The position numbers and the translations under genes are program-made. The notes under the pieces are model-generated. The model worked only from the letters and a program-made list of their open reading frames with translations, had not been told where the DNA came from and did not search any database. From NCBI RefSeq assembly GCF_011045125.1, contig NZ_JAAKZF010000005.1:1-64000 (forward strand): a stretch of 64,000 nt of DNA, written 5' to 3'. This document shows positions 26,009 to 34,112 of this stretch, one piece after another (the first letter of the stretch is position 1; each line of letters begins with the position of its first letter). The stretch is from Allomesorhizobium camelthorni (GTDB lineage Bacteria > Pseudomonadota > Alphaproteobacteria > Rhizobiales > Rhizobiaceae).

Positions 26009-26908
26009 ATGTCATTGAAGGCCGAAGAATCCATCGTACTCAGCTCTTTCAAGCTGAAAATTGCCGACATCTCGGACGTCGAGCTTGCGAAGCTGCATGC
26101 GCTCTCGATCACCGTCGGCTGGCCGCACCGGGCTGAGGACTGGGAGATGCTGCGCGACCTGGGTCACGGAATAGTTGCCCTGGACGAGATCGGGCGCGCG
26201 CTCGGCACAGCGATGTGGTTTCCGTATGGGCCCGATTTCGCGACGATCGGCATGGTTATCACATCCCCGCGTTTGCAGGCCTACGGCGCGGGGCGGTGGA
26301 TGATGGAGCATGTGCTGGCGCAGGCCGGCCCCCGCGACTTTGGGTTGAACGCCACGCGGGCGGCGCGCCGGCTTTACTTGTCCATGGGATTCACCGCCAC
26401 GAAAACCGTGTACCAGTGCCAGGGAGAGGCAGTGGCGCCCGAACCCGCGCCGCCTGCCGGAGCGTCGCTGCGCGACGTCGGCCCAGCCGATTTGGCCGAA
26501 CTTGCCGCCCTGGACCGCAACGCCTACGGCGTGGACCGTTTGGAGCTATTGGCAAGGCTGCTGGAGGTATCGAAAGGGGTGGCGCTTATGCGCCGCGGGC
26601 AAATTCGTGCGTTCGCGCTTTGTCGCCGCTTCGGTCGCGGCCATGTGATCGGGCCGGTCGTCGCTGAGACGGACGAGGATGCCATTGCTGTTATTCGACC
26701 GCATGTTGCGGGCCACGCCGGACGCTTTCTTCGCCTGGATACGCGGCAGCAGACTGGCGCGTTCCCCGAGTTCTTGGCACGTTCCGGACTGCAGATATTC
26801 GATACTGTGACCAGCATGTGGCTCGACCGGCCTTTGACTGTCGGCGAAGGCAAGCCCGGCGGGAAGCATCTGCTCACCTACGCATTGGCCAGCCAGACCC
26901 TAGGGTAA
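26009..26908 (+). CDS. Double-GNAT acetyltransferase (second paralogue)
   Basis: This protein of 299 residues has two GNAT-like halves. The N-terminal half has ITVGWPHRAEDWEML, closely matching QAGWPHRRDDWAMV of the protein at 17395. Its acetyl-CoA loop (LQAYGAGRWMME) is less canonical. The C-terminal half contains CRRFGRGHVIGPVVAETD, again parallel to the first paralogue. GGGA lies six bases before the ATG. It is divergent from ArgE and convergent with the LysR gene. The two paralogues bracket the 17-27 kb cluster, which suggests duplication and use in the same pathway. Confidence 0.83.
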   Translation: MSLKAEESIVLSSFKLKIADISDVELAKLHALSITVGWPHRAEDWEMLRDLGHGIVALDEIGRALGTAMWFPYGPDFATIGMVITSPRLQAYGAGRWMMEHVLAQAGPRDFGLNATRAARRLYLSMGFTATKTVYQCQGEAVAPEPAPPAGASLRDVGPADLAELAALDRNAYGVDRLELLARLLEVSKGVALMRRGQIRAFALCRRFGRGHVIGPVVAETDEDAIAVIRPHVAGHAGRFLRLDTRQQTGAFPEFLARSGLQIFDTVTSMWLDRPLTVGEGKPGGKHLLTYALASQTLG

Positions 26909-26960
26909 GCCTGCCACGTGCGCTCGACAGGCCGTGACCCCTCGTCTTGCAGGGCGTCGC

Positions 26961-27893
26961 TTATGACCCTGCTATGACAGCCGGAACGCCGGGTTCCGCG
27001 GGCTTGTCGCTTCCAAGGTCATGGATTGCAGCCTGGATGTCGCGGGAGAATTCCCGGCCAAACCGTGATTGCGGCAGCGTCGTGCTGGACACGAGCACGA
27101 TCTCGAGCGCCGAACGCGGCCGGAACGGGCGGACAACCAACTCCCCGAAGCTCGCCCAAGGAATCAGCCCGTCCACAAGCGCCACACCCAGCCCTTGGGC
27201 GACCAAGGGAGCGGATGCGATCGAAAGACTGATCTCGATCTGCGGATCGTAGACTTGGCCCTGCTCCTGAAACGCGCGCATTACCATCCGCCCGGCTGTC
27301 GTCTGGATTCCGTAGGAGATAAGCGTTTCGCCGACAAGGTCGGCAGGGGTTACGAAGTCCTTGCCGGCCAGTGGAGACGTGCGCGGCATCAAGGCGACGA
27401 TCTCGGCGCTGCCCACAACATCGTTGCGGATCTGCGGCTCAGGAAGTGTGGTCATCGTCAGTCCGAGATCGACGTCGCCAATAAGGATTCGCTCGGCGAT
27501 CTCCTCCGCAGGGAGCGTTTGCAGAACTAGCCGTGCGCCGGGATTGCGTCGCCGGAACCGCAGCGCCGCTATCGGCAGCAGGGCAAAGGTGGGCGGCGCG
27601 CTGGCGGCTACGCGCAACAGGCTCAACTGCTTGTCGCGAATGCGGTTGGAGAAGACCTTCAGCGCCTCGATCTCGCGAAAAATTCGGTCAGCATCCTGAA
27701 ACAGCAGATGCGCCTCCGCCGTGGCGATCAGGCGTCCGCTGATGCGCTCGAACAGCCGATAGCCGATCACGCTTTCGAAGTGGCGCAGAACCTTGCTGAT
27801 AGCCGGCTGCGAGACATGCAGCGCCTCCGCCGCTGCGGTGAGCGAGCCGTGGCGCATGACGGCGCGGAAGACCTCAAGATGCCTGGCGTTCAT
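26961..27893 (-). CDS. LysR family regulator, OccR/NocR-like
   Basis: This activator of about 310 residues opens with a winged helix-turn-helix (MNARHLEVFRAVMRHGSL, then ALHVSQPAISKVLRHFE) and continues with the periplasmic-binding-like effector domain. The N-terminal wording resembles OccR and NocR, which sense octopine and nopaline. It is transcribed divergently from the three-subunit oxidase operon starting at 27995, the standard arrangement for a LysR activator and its target. An N-terminal extension to 27977 lacks support. The ATG at 27891-27893 follows AAGGG closely. Confidence 0.9.
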   Translation of the reverse strand: MNARHLEVFRAVMRHGSLTAAAEALHVSQPAISKVLRHFESVIGYRLFERISGRLIATAEAHLLFQDADRIFREIEALKVFSNRIRDKQLSLLRVAASAPPTFALLPIAALRFRRRNPGARLVLQTLPAEEIAERILIGDVDLGLTMTTLPEPQIRNDVVGSAEIVALMPRTSPLAGKDFVTPADLVGETLISYGIQTTAGRMVMRAFQEQGQVYDPQIEISLSIASAPLVAQGLGVALVDGLIPWASFGELVVRPFRPRSALEIVLVSSTTLPQSRFGREFSRDIQAAIHDLGSDKPAEPGVPAVIAGS

Positions 27894-27902
27894 CCCTTCA
27901 TC

Positions 27903-27918
27903 ATAACCAAAGGTTTGA
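27903..27918. promoter_or_regulatory. Candidate LysR operator in the divergent promoter
   Basis: ATAACCAAAGGTTTG contains the inverted repeat AACC-AAA-GGTT (27905-27915). It partly matches the ATAA-N7-TTAT form I recall for OccR-type sites (ATAA-N7-TTTG here). It lies just upstream of the lysR start codon in the 101-base divergent gap. A second small palindrome, TTGGCCAA, follows downstream. This is a pattern match only. Confidence 0.4.
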
Positions 27919-27994
27919 GAAGGCAAAACACTTTGTATTGGCCAAGGATATGCCCGCGTGGAATTCTCCTCCTCCACAAGCGGAGATCAGTTCC

Positions 27995-28315
27995 ATGTTG
28001 TCTTTTGGCGGCGCCCGCTTCCAGCGCCTTGGCGAGGAAGCACGGGCGAAGCTCCTCATTACCGTCGATGGCTGCACGGCGGCGGCTCACGAAGGCGACA
28101 CGCTGCTTGTCGCTATCCTGACCAATGGGGGCAGCTTGCGGCAATCGGAATTCGGTGACGGCAATCGCGCAGGCTTCTGCCTCATGGGCGCGTGCCAGGA
28201 CTGCTGGGTCTGGACAGAAACCGGCGAGCGCCTGCGCGCCTGCACGACCGTCGTCACTGAAGGTTTGCGTGTCCTCACCAAAGCTCCGGAGGCACGATGG
28301 CCAGCCCTCGCATAG
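27995..28315 (+). CDS. 2Fe-2S small subunit of an opine-oxidase / HcnA-like flavoenzyme
   Basis: This 106-residue ferredoxin-like subunit has the cluster cysteines in FCLMGACQDCWV and a fourth in LRACTTVV, the C-x4-C-x2-C...C pattern of HcnA, SoxA-alpha and opine-oxidase gamma subunits. CGGAGA precedes the ATG at about nine bases. Its 3' end overlaps the next gene by 19 bases, so the subunits are made together. In the complex it relays electrons between the two flavin subunits. A longer reading from 27938 is possible but lacks a ribosome site. Confidence 0.87.
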   Translation: MLSFGGARFQRLGEEARAKLLITVDGCTAAAHEGDTLLVAILTNGGSLRQSEFGDGNRAGFCLMGACQDCWVWTETGERLRACTTVVTEGLRVLTKAPEARWPALA

Positions 28316-29682
28316 TCATCGTCGGAGCCGGTCCGGCGGGCGTTCGCGCTGCCGAGACACTCCTGGCTGCCGGGCTGCGGCCGATCCTCGTCGACGAGGG
28401 CAGACGCGACGGCGGGCAGATCTATCGCCGCCAGCCGGACAATTTTCGTCGGTCGTACGCCGCGCTTTACGGAACAGAGGCGAGCAGTGCGGAGAACCTG
28501 CACCGCGCTTTCGACGCCCTACGTAATGCGGTCGATTATCGGCCCGAAACGCTCGCTTGGGCGATTTCCGACAAGCGGTTGCATGTGGTTACCGGCGCGT
28601 GGTCCGACGTGCTTGATTTCGACGCGCTCATCATAGCCTCAGGTGCGACGGACCGGCTGATGCCGGTCAGGGGCTGGAACATGGCGGGCGTCTACAGTCT
28701 TGGCGGCGCGCAGATCGCGCTGAAGTCGCAGGCCTGCGCTATCGGCCGCCGCGTGGTTTTCATGGGCACGGGGCCGCTGCTCTATCTGGTCGCCGCGCAA
28801 TACAAGAAGGCCGGCGCGGGCGTCGCCGCCGTGCTCGACACATCGCCTTTCCGCCTGCGTCTCAAGGCTCTGCCCAGGCTGATGGCGAGGCCGGAGGTGC
28901 TGGCCAAGGGGCTCGCCCTGACATGGGCGCTAAAACGATCGGGTATCGATATTCAAACCGGAATTGAGCCGCTGGAAATTGAAGGCCAACGTGAAAACGG
29001 CGTCGAGGGCATACGGTACCGCACTCGCCGCGGAAAGACGCGCGTGATCCCCTGCGATGCCGTTGCGCTTGGTTATCACCTGAGGCCGGAGACGCAGCTT
29101 GCCGACCTTGCTCGCTGCGAATTCCGTTTCGATTCCGGGACAAGGCAGTTCTTCCCCGTTAAAGACGAGGATGGACGCAGCAGCATTCCCGGCATCTATC
29201 TTTCGGGGGATGGCGCGATCCCCTTAGGGGCTGATGGCGCCGAACTCGCCGGCCGGCTTGCGGCTCTCGCCGTGCTTGCCGATCTGGGCCACGCCGTTCC
29301 TGAAAGCGCGAGGTCGGGGCTGCGCCGGTCCCTGCGTGCAATGGAGAGGTTTCGGCGCGGACTGGCTGCCGCCTTTCCCTGGCCGGCGCATTTTGCGGCC
29401 GCGCTCGGCGGCGACACGGTCGTCTGCCGTTGCGAGAACATCACGACCGGCGAGTTGCGCGCGGCGGTCACCGAGAAAGGCGGCGTCGAGCTTAACCGCG
29501 CCAAGGCCTTCAGCCGGGTCGGCATGGGCCGCTGCCAGGGCCGCTACTGTGGTCATGCCGCGGCGGAGATAATTGCGGCTGCGGCGAAGATTCCTGTCGA
29601 GGAGGTCGGCCGGCTGCGCGCCCAGGCGCCGGTCAAGCCGTTGCCGATCGCCACTGGCGATCACGGGGTCGGGGCGGCATGA
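28297..29682 (+). CDS. NAD(P)-FAD binding subunit of an opine-oxidase / HcnB-like flavoenzyme
   Basis: The protein has 461 residues with a pyridine-nucleotide-disulphide-reductase fold. The first dinucleotide site is IVGAGPAGVRAAETLLAAG, with GGQIYRR following. The C-terminal 70 residues form a BFD-like 2Fe-2S module with CRCENITTGELRAAV and GRCQGRYCGHAAAEI, supplying four cysteines. This matches HcnB, OoxA/NoxA and the alpha subunit of D-hydroxyproline dehydrogenase. It is the second gene of an overlapping three-gene set and likely passes electrons from the DAO-type subunit to the respiratory chain. Confidence 0.9.
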   Translation: MASPRIVIVGAGPAGVRAAETLLAAGLRPILVDEGRRDGGQIYRRQPDNFRRSYAALYGTEASSAENLHRAFDALRNAVDYRPETLAWAISDKRLHVVTGAWSDVLDFDALIIASGATDRLMPVRGWNMAGVYSLGGAQIALKSQACAIGRRVVFMGTGPLLYLVAAQYKKAGAGVAAVLDTSPFRLRLKALPRLMARPEVLAKGLALTWALKRSGIDIQTGIEPLEIEGQRENGVEGIRYRTRRGKTRVIPCDAVALGYHLRPETQLADLARCEFRFDSGTRQFFPVKDEDGRSSIPGIYLSGDGAIPLGADGAELAGRLAALAVLADLGHAVPESARSGLRRSLRAMERFRRGLAAAFPWPAHFAAALGGDTVVCRCENITTGELRAAVTEKGGVELNRAKAFSRVGMGRCQGRYCGHAAAEIIAAAAKIPVEEVGRLRAQAPVKPLPIATGDHGVGAA

Positions 29683-30830
29683 AGCGCTTTCAGGCGGATG
29701 TCGTCATTGTCGGCGGCGGATTCATGGGAGCAGCCGCGGCCTTCTTCCTGCGCAGGCGCGGGCGCTCCGTGATCCTCCTGGAGCAAGGCCTGATCGGGCA
29801 GCAGGCGAGCGGCGTGAATTTTGGCAATGTCCGCCGCCAGGGCCGCTTTCTTCCGCAGCTTCCGCTTGCCAACCGCTCGCGCGAAATCTGGGGCAGGCTG
29901 AAGGAGCTTGTCGGCGAGGACGCCGAATTCCTGCCGACCGGCCACATCCGGGTCTGCTATGACCCGAACCAGATCGGCGTGATCGAAAGCTATGCCGAGA
30001 AGGCGAAGGACTATGGACTCGACCTCGAAATCCTGAGCGCGAAGGCAGTCCGGTTACGCTTTCCCTTTATAGGCCCCGAGGCGATCGCAGGCTCCTATTC
30101 GCCCCATGACGGGCATGCGAACCCGCGGCTGGCTGCGCCAGCCTTCGGGCGCGCGGCCCGGCGCGCCGGGGCCCAGCTCTTTGAAAACACCGAGATCGTG
30201 TCGATCGGGAAAACCGGCGAAGACTTCGAGGCAGTATCGAGCGACGGCAGAAAGTTTTTCGCTCCCGCCGCCCTGATCACCGCGGGTGCGTGGGGAGGGT
30301 TGTTGTCCCAGCAGTTCGAAGAGCCGGTCCCGATCGCCGCGCACGGCCCCCAGATGGCTGTCACCGAGCCCTTGCCTTATCGCATCACTCCGGTCGTTGG
30401 CGTCGCGACGAAAATCCCCGAGGAAGTCGTCTATCTCCGGCAGGTCGAACGCGGCAATGTGGTCTTCGGCGGCGGCATAAGGGGCCCTGCCTTTCCCGAC
30501 ATCCGGCGCGCTTATGCTCTTCCCGAACGCCTGCTCGCCCAGGTGCCCCAGATACGGCGTCTTGTTCCCGCACTCGCCAACGCGCGCATCATCCGTTCGT
30601 GGAGCGGCATAGAAAGCTACCTGCCGGACGACATTCCGATCATGGGGCCGAGCGCCCGCGTGTCCGGTCTCTATTACGCTTTTGGCTTCTGCGGCCACGG
30701 CTTCCAGCTCGGTCCGGGAGTCGGCGACGTGATGGCGGAACTGATCGATCGCGGCACGACAGCGACGCCGATCGCCCCATTCCATATCGGCCGGTTTGCA
30801 ACGCAGACGGCAATCCCCGCGCTGACCTGA
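29679..30830 (+). CDS. FAD catalytic subunit of an opine-oxidase / HcnC-like flavoenzyme (DAO family)
   Basis: This 383-residue DAO-family flavoprotein opens with VVIVGGGFMGAAAAFFLRRR and ends with AFGFCGHGFQLGPGVGDVMA. It overlaps the preceding gene by four bases. In this complex type the DAO-like subunit oxidises the C-N bond: octopine and nopaline to amino acid plus keto acid, D-hydroxyproline to its pyrroline, or glycine to HCN. The OccR/NocR-like regulator and the ABC importer nearby favour an opine-like or N-substituted amino acid. HCN formation is unlikely but cannot be excluded from sequence. Confidence 0.88.
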   Translation: MKRFQADVVIVGGGFMGAAAAFFLRRRGRSVILLEQGLIGQQASGVNFGNVRRQGRFLPQLPLANRSREIWGRLKELVGEDAEFLPTGHIRVCYDPNQIGVIESYAEKAKDYGLDLEILSAKAVRLRFPFIGPEAIAGSYSPHDGHANPRLAAPAFGRAARRAGAQLFENTEIVSIGKTGEDFEAVSSDGRKFFAPAALITAGAWGGLLSQQFEEPVPIAAHGPQMAVTEPLPYRITPVVGVATKIPEEVVYLRQVERGNVVFGGGIRGPAFPDIRRAYALPERLLAQVPQIRRLVPALANARIIRSWSGIESYLPDDIPIMGPSARVSGLYYAFGFCGHGFQLGPGVGDVMAELIDRGTTATPIAPFHIGRFATQTAIPALT

Positions 30831-30848
30831 TTTCACGAGGAGAGTTCC

Positions 30849-31889
30849 ATGACAGTCATATCCGCCGTCCACGCCAGCCATGTGACGGCCAGCGAGGAAA
30901 CGAGAAAGTTCCATGACCGGACATTCGTCTTCGATGCGTTGTCCATCGCCTATGTGCTGGAGGACAAATATGCTGAGCGCACGCTTGCCGGCGGCGTCAA
31001 TGCGACAAACGTCACCTTCGCGCTGGAAGAGAGCTGGGACGTGGTCATGCGCAACATGGAGGGCAACCTATCGGCAATCGAGAAGAGCCCTTATCTCAAG
31101 CTCTGCCTGACGGCCGACGACATGCTGAAGGCGAAGGACGAGGGCAAACTCGGCGTCGTCATCGGCACGCAGGGCGCCAGCATGTTGGACGATCAGCTCT
31201 GGCGGCTCGAACTGCTGACCCGCATGGGGCTGCGCATTTTCGGCCTCGCCTATACGACTGCCAATGCTTTCGGCGACGGCTGCGGGGAAAAGCGCGATGC
31301 AGGCCTGACTTATCTCGGCGAGGAACTGATCGCGCTGGCCGATGCGCTGCCCCTAATGATCGATCTCTCCCATTGCGGTCACCGCACCCGCGCCGAAGCG
31401 ACGGCCCTGGCGCGCGCGCCGGTCTGCACCCACTCCAACTCTGACGGCCTTCGCAGCAACGGACGCAACACCGAGGACGCTACCGTCAGGGCGATGGCCG
31501 CGAAGGGCGGCATGATCGGCGTCTGCGGCCTGCCGCAGTCACTTGCCGATGGGACGCCCACGCTCGACGATTTCCTGGACCACGTCGATCACTTCGTCCG
31601 GCTGGTCGGGGCAGAACATGTCGGCATCGGGGTCGACTATGTCGAAAAATATCAGGAGCAGGCATCGGTCGTGGCGCCGCCCAGCGTCGTAACCTGGCGC
31701 ACGCGCCGCCCGGACATCTTCGGTCCGCTCTCGAGCTTCGGGCGGCAATCCTATCCGGTCGGCGTCGAGACTGTCGCCAAACTGCCAAATCTTACGCAGG
31801 GCTTGCTCGATCGCGGTTATGACCGGGAAACGACTGCAGCGATCATGGGCGGCAATTGGCTGCGCACTTTCCGCCGCTTCTGCGGCTGA
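30849..31889 (+). CDS. Membrane-dipeptidase-like protein (peptidase M19 family), altered metal site
   Basis: This 346-residue amidohydrolase-fold protein has M19 landmarks: IDLSHCGHRT (D-x-SH-x4-T), HSNSDGLRSNGRNTED and HVGIGVDY. The first metal motif, normally DxHxD near the N-terminus, is not visible; the corresponding stretch reads FVFDALSIAYVL. It may therefore not be a normal dipeptidase. Similar proteins accompany dimethylglycine demethylase genes in Pseudomonas, as I recall. Here it follows the oxidase subunits by 18 bases, with GAGGAGAG before the ATG, and precedes an ABC importer and a demethylase-like flavoprotein. A role in that pathway is an inference. Confidence 0.8.
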   Translation: MTVISAVHASHVTASEETRKFHDRTFVFDALSIAYVLEDKYAERTLAGGVNATNVTFALEESWDVVMRNMEGNLSAIEKSPYLKLCLTADDMLKAKDEGKLGVVIGTQGASMLDDQLWRLELLTRMGLRIFGLAYTTANAFGDGCGEKRDAGLTYLGEELIALADALPLMIDLSHCGHRTRAEATALARAPVCTHSNSDGLRSNGRNTEDATVRAMAAKGGMIGVCGLPQSLADGTPTLDDFLDHVDHFVRLVGAEHVGIGVDYVEKYQEQASVVAPPSVVTWRTRRPDIFGPLSSFGRQSYPVGVETVAKLPNLTQGLLDRGYDRETTAAIMGGNWLRTFRRFCG

Positions 31890-32432
31890 CTTGTCCGTCG
31901 CCGGGCTGATCCACCCGACGCAAGATATTTCGTGTTCCCACTCATATCAGCATCCGTTGCCGTCGATGGGGGTCTGTTCAGTCAATTAAACCACCGGGGG
32001 CTCGTAGACTTGAGGGAACATCAGATCCCAGAAGGGACGGGGAACAGGACATGCAAGTGACGCAACATGGCCCAGAATTCAGGCAAGCCAGCCCGGTCCG
32101 ACTGACCAAGCCCCGGCAAACGCCGACTTTAATTTCGCAGATCCTTGCCTTCACGCGCGGTCACGTCAGCGCTTGAGCGGGCTGACTGATTTCGACGGTG
32201 GCGGCACCGCAGGTCCGCCGCCGTGTGGAAGAAAGCGAGCAAATCAGACTCGCAAGAACAACAACGGGAACTGAATAACAAAGCCAACCAGAGGGAATAG
32301 ATGCAATGTCAATGGGAACGAGATTGACCTGAAATCATCGCCTGCCGCGCCTGAGGGCGCTTCGAATGAACCGTAACGTTCTCCGGCACATGCCCTGATG
32401 GTAATCGTCCGGATGGTTGAAAGGCTGATACG
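31890..32432. other. Intergenic region upstream of the second ABC importer
   Basis: About 540 bases with no recognisable protein on either strand. It must carry the promoter of the importer operon. The local composition is less GC-biased near 31930-32000 and 32240-32330. I saw no clear sigma-54 element, riboswitch or operator. Confidence 0.35.
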
Positions 32433-34046
32433 ATGAAATCCGACTACAACCCGATGCTAAGCCCGAACGACGCCTCGATGGTCGAGAACGCCATTCGCCG
32501 CGGCGCCACGCGGCGCGAACTCCTCGGCATGCTGATGGCCGGCGGCATGACTGCCGCTTTCGGCGGCTCCGTCATCGCCGGCGCCACGCGCGCCTATGCC
32601 GATACGCCAAAGAAGGGAGGACGCATCCGGGCCGCAGGCTATTCCAGCGGCACCACCGATACGCTGGACCCGGCAAAGTCCTCTCTTTCGACAGATTATG
32701 TCCGGTGCACCAGCTTCTACAACGGCCTCACCCGGCTGGACGAAACCCTGGCGCCCCAGATGGAACTGGCGGAATCCTTCGATACCGACGACGCCGTGAC
32801 CTGGACGGTCAAGCTGCGCAAGGGCGTCACCTTCCACGACGGCAAGACCCTGACGGCTGACGATGTGATCTACTCGCTTAATCGCCACAAGGATCCGGCG
32901 GTCGGGTCGAAGGCCAAGGCGCTCGCCGATCAGATCGCCGAAGTGAAGAAGGTCTCGGACAACGAAATCACCATCGTCCTCAGCGGCCCGAACGCCGACC
33001 TTCCGGTGATTCTTGGCACGTTCCACTTCCTTATCATCAAGGACGGAACCACCGATTTCACGACGGCTGTCGGCACAGGCGCCTTCACCTGCAAGGAGTT
33101 CGAACCCGGCGTGCGTTCCATCGCCGCGCGAAACGAAAATTACTGGAAGGGCGAGGGTCCGTATCTCGACGAGGTCGAATTCTTCGCCATCGCCGACGAG
33201 AATGCCCGCGTCAATGCGCTGCTTTCCGGCGACGTCGATCTGATCGGCAGCATCAATCCGCGCTCCACGCAGCTCGTCGAGGGAGTGGGCGGCTTCGAGC
33301 TGATGACCACGACAGCCGGCAACTACACCAATCTGGTGATGCGCGTCGACATGGAGCCCGGCAAAAACCCGGATTTCATGATGGCCATGAAATACCTCTT
33401 CGACCGCGAGCAGATAAAATCGGCGGTCTTCCGGGGATATGCCGAGGTTGCAAACGACCAGCCCATACCACCCAGCAACCGCTTCTATGCGTCCGATATT
33501 CCGCAGCGGCCCTACGATCCCGACAAGGCGAAGTTCCTGCTGGAAAAAGCGGGCATGATAGGCGCCAACATTCCGGTGATCGCCTCGCCCGCTGCCGCGC
33601 AGTCGGTGGAAATGGCGGTAATGCTGCAGCAGGCGGCGCAGCAGGTCGGCCTCAATCTGGACATCCAGAAAGTGCCGGCGGACGGCTACTGGTCCAATTA
33701 CTGGCTCAAGGCACCGGTCCATTTCGGCAATATCAATCCGCGCCCGACCGCCGACGTGCTCTTCTCGCTGCTCTACAAATCCGATGCCGCGTGGAACGAA
33801 GCGCACTGGAACAACCCGCGCTTCGACAAGATCCTGCTTGAAGCACGGGGCCTAACGGATGACGCCAAGCGCAAGGAACTCTATCGTGAGCTCCAGCTGA
33901 TCGCGCACGAGGAGTCCGGCATCGGCATTCCGGTATTCATCAGCAACATCGACGCGCTGAGCTCGCGCCTGAAGGGGCTGCGGCCGATGCCAACTGGCGG
34001 CATGATGGGGTTCTCGTTCTCCGAGTATGTGTGGCTCGACGCCTAG
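32433..34046 (+). CDS. Peptide/opine-type ABC substrate-binding protein with Tat signal
   Basis: This family-5 periplasmic receptor of 537 residues has an N-terminal tail with RRGATRRELLGMLMAGG and a long hydrophobic stretch ending near RAYA, which looks like a Tat signal rather than a Sec signal. Family features are MELAESFDTDDAVTWTVKLR, GVTFHDGKTLTADDVIYSL and the MKYLFDREQIKSAVF segment. It leads the operon SBP, two permeases, ATPase and demethylase-like flavoprotein. A strong hairpin follows its stop codon. Its ligand is presumably the substrate of the flavoprotein encoded in the same operon. Confidence 0.9.
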   Translation: MKSDYNPMLSPNDASMVENAIRRGATRRELLGMLMAGGMTAAFGGSVIAGATRAYADTPKKGGRIRAAGYSSGTTDTLDPAKSSLSTDYVRCTSFYNGLTRLDETLAPQMELAESFDTDDAVTWTVKLRKGVTFHDGKTLTADDVIYSLNRHKDPAVGSKAKALADQIAEVKKVSDNEITIVLSGPNADLPVILGTFHFLIIKDGTTDFTTAVGTGAFTCKEFEPGVRSIAARNENYWKGEGPYLDEVEFFAIADENARVNALLSGDVDLIGSINPRSTQLVEGVGGFELMTTTAGNYTNLVMRVDMEPGKNPDFMMAMKYLFDREQIKSAVFRGYAEVANDQPIPPSNRFYASDIPQRPYDPDKAKFLLEKAGMIGANIPVIASPAAAQSVEMAVMLQQAAQQVGLNLDIQKVPADGYWSNYWLKAPVHFGNINPRPTADVLFSLLYKSDAAWNEAHWNNPRFDKILLEARGLTDDAKRKELYRELQLIAHEESGIGIPVFISNIDALSSRLKGLRPMPTGGMMGFSFSEYVWLDA

Positions 34047-34059
34047 CCGCACCTCCCGG

Positions 34060-34087
34060 ACGGCGCGGGCGAATACGCCCGCGCCGT
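34060..34087 (+). terminator. Intercistronic hairpin after the binding-protein gene
   Basis: A perfect 12-base stem, ACGGCGCGGGCG (34060-34071) against CGCCCGCGCCGT (34076-34087), closes an AATA loop and is followed by TTCTCC. Set between the binding-protein gene and the first permease gene, it probably acts as partial terminator or 3' stabiliser so that receptor exceeds permease. Confidence 0.6.
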
Positions 34088-34112
34088 TTCTCCAGCACGG
34101 AGCCGCGTAAAG

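Noticed and set aside
27995-30830. Hydrogen cyanide synthase (hcnABC)
   Set aside because: Subunit layout fits, but the OccR/NocR-like regulator, the neighbouring importer and catabolic genes fit an opine or imino-acid oxidase better; sequence alone cannot separate them fully.
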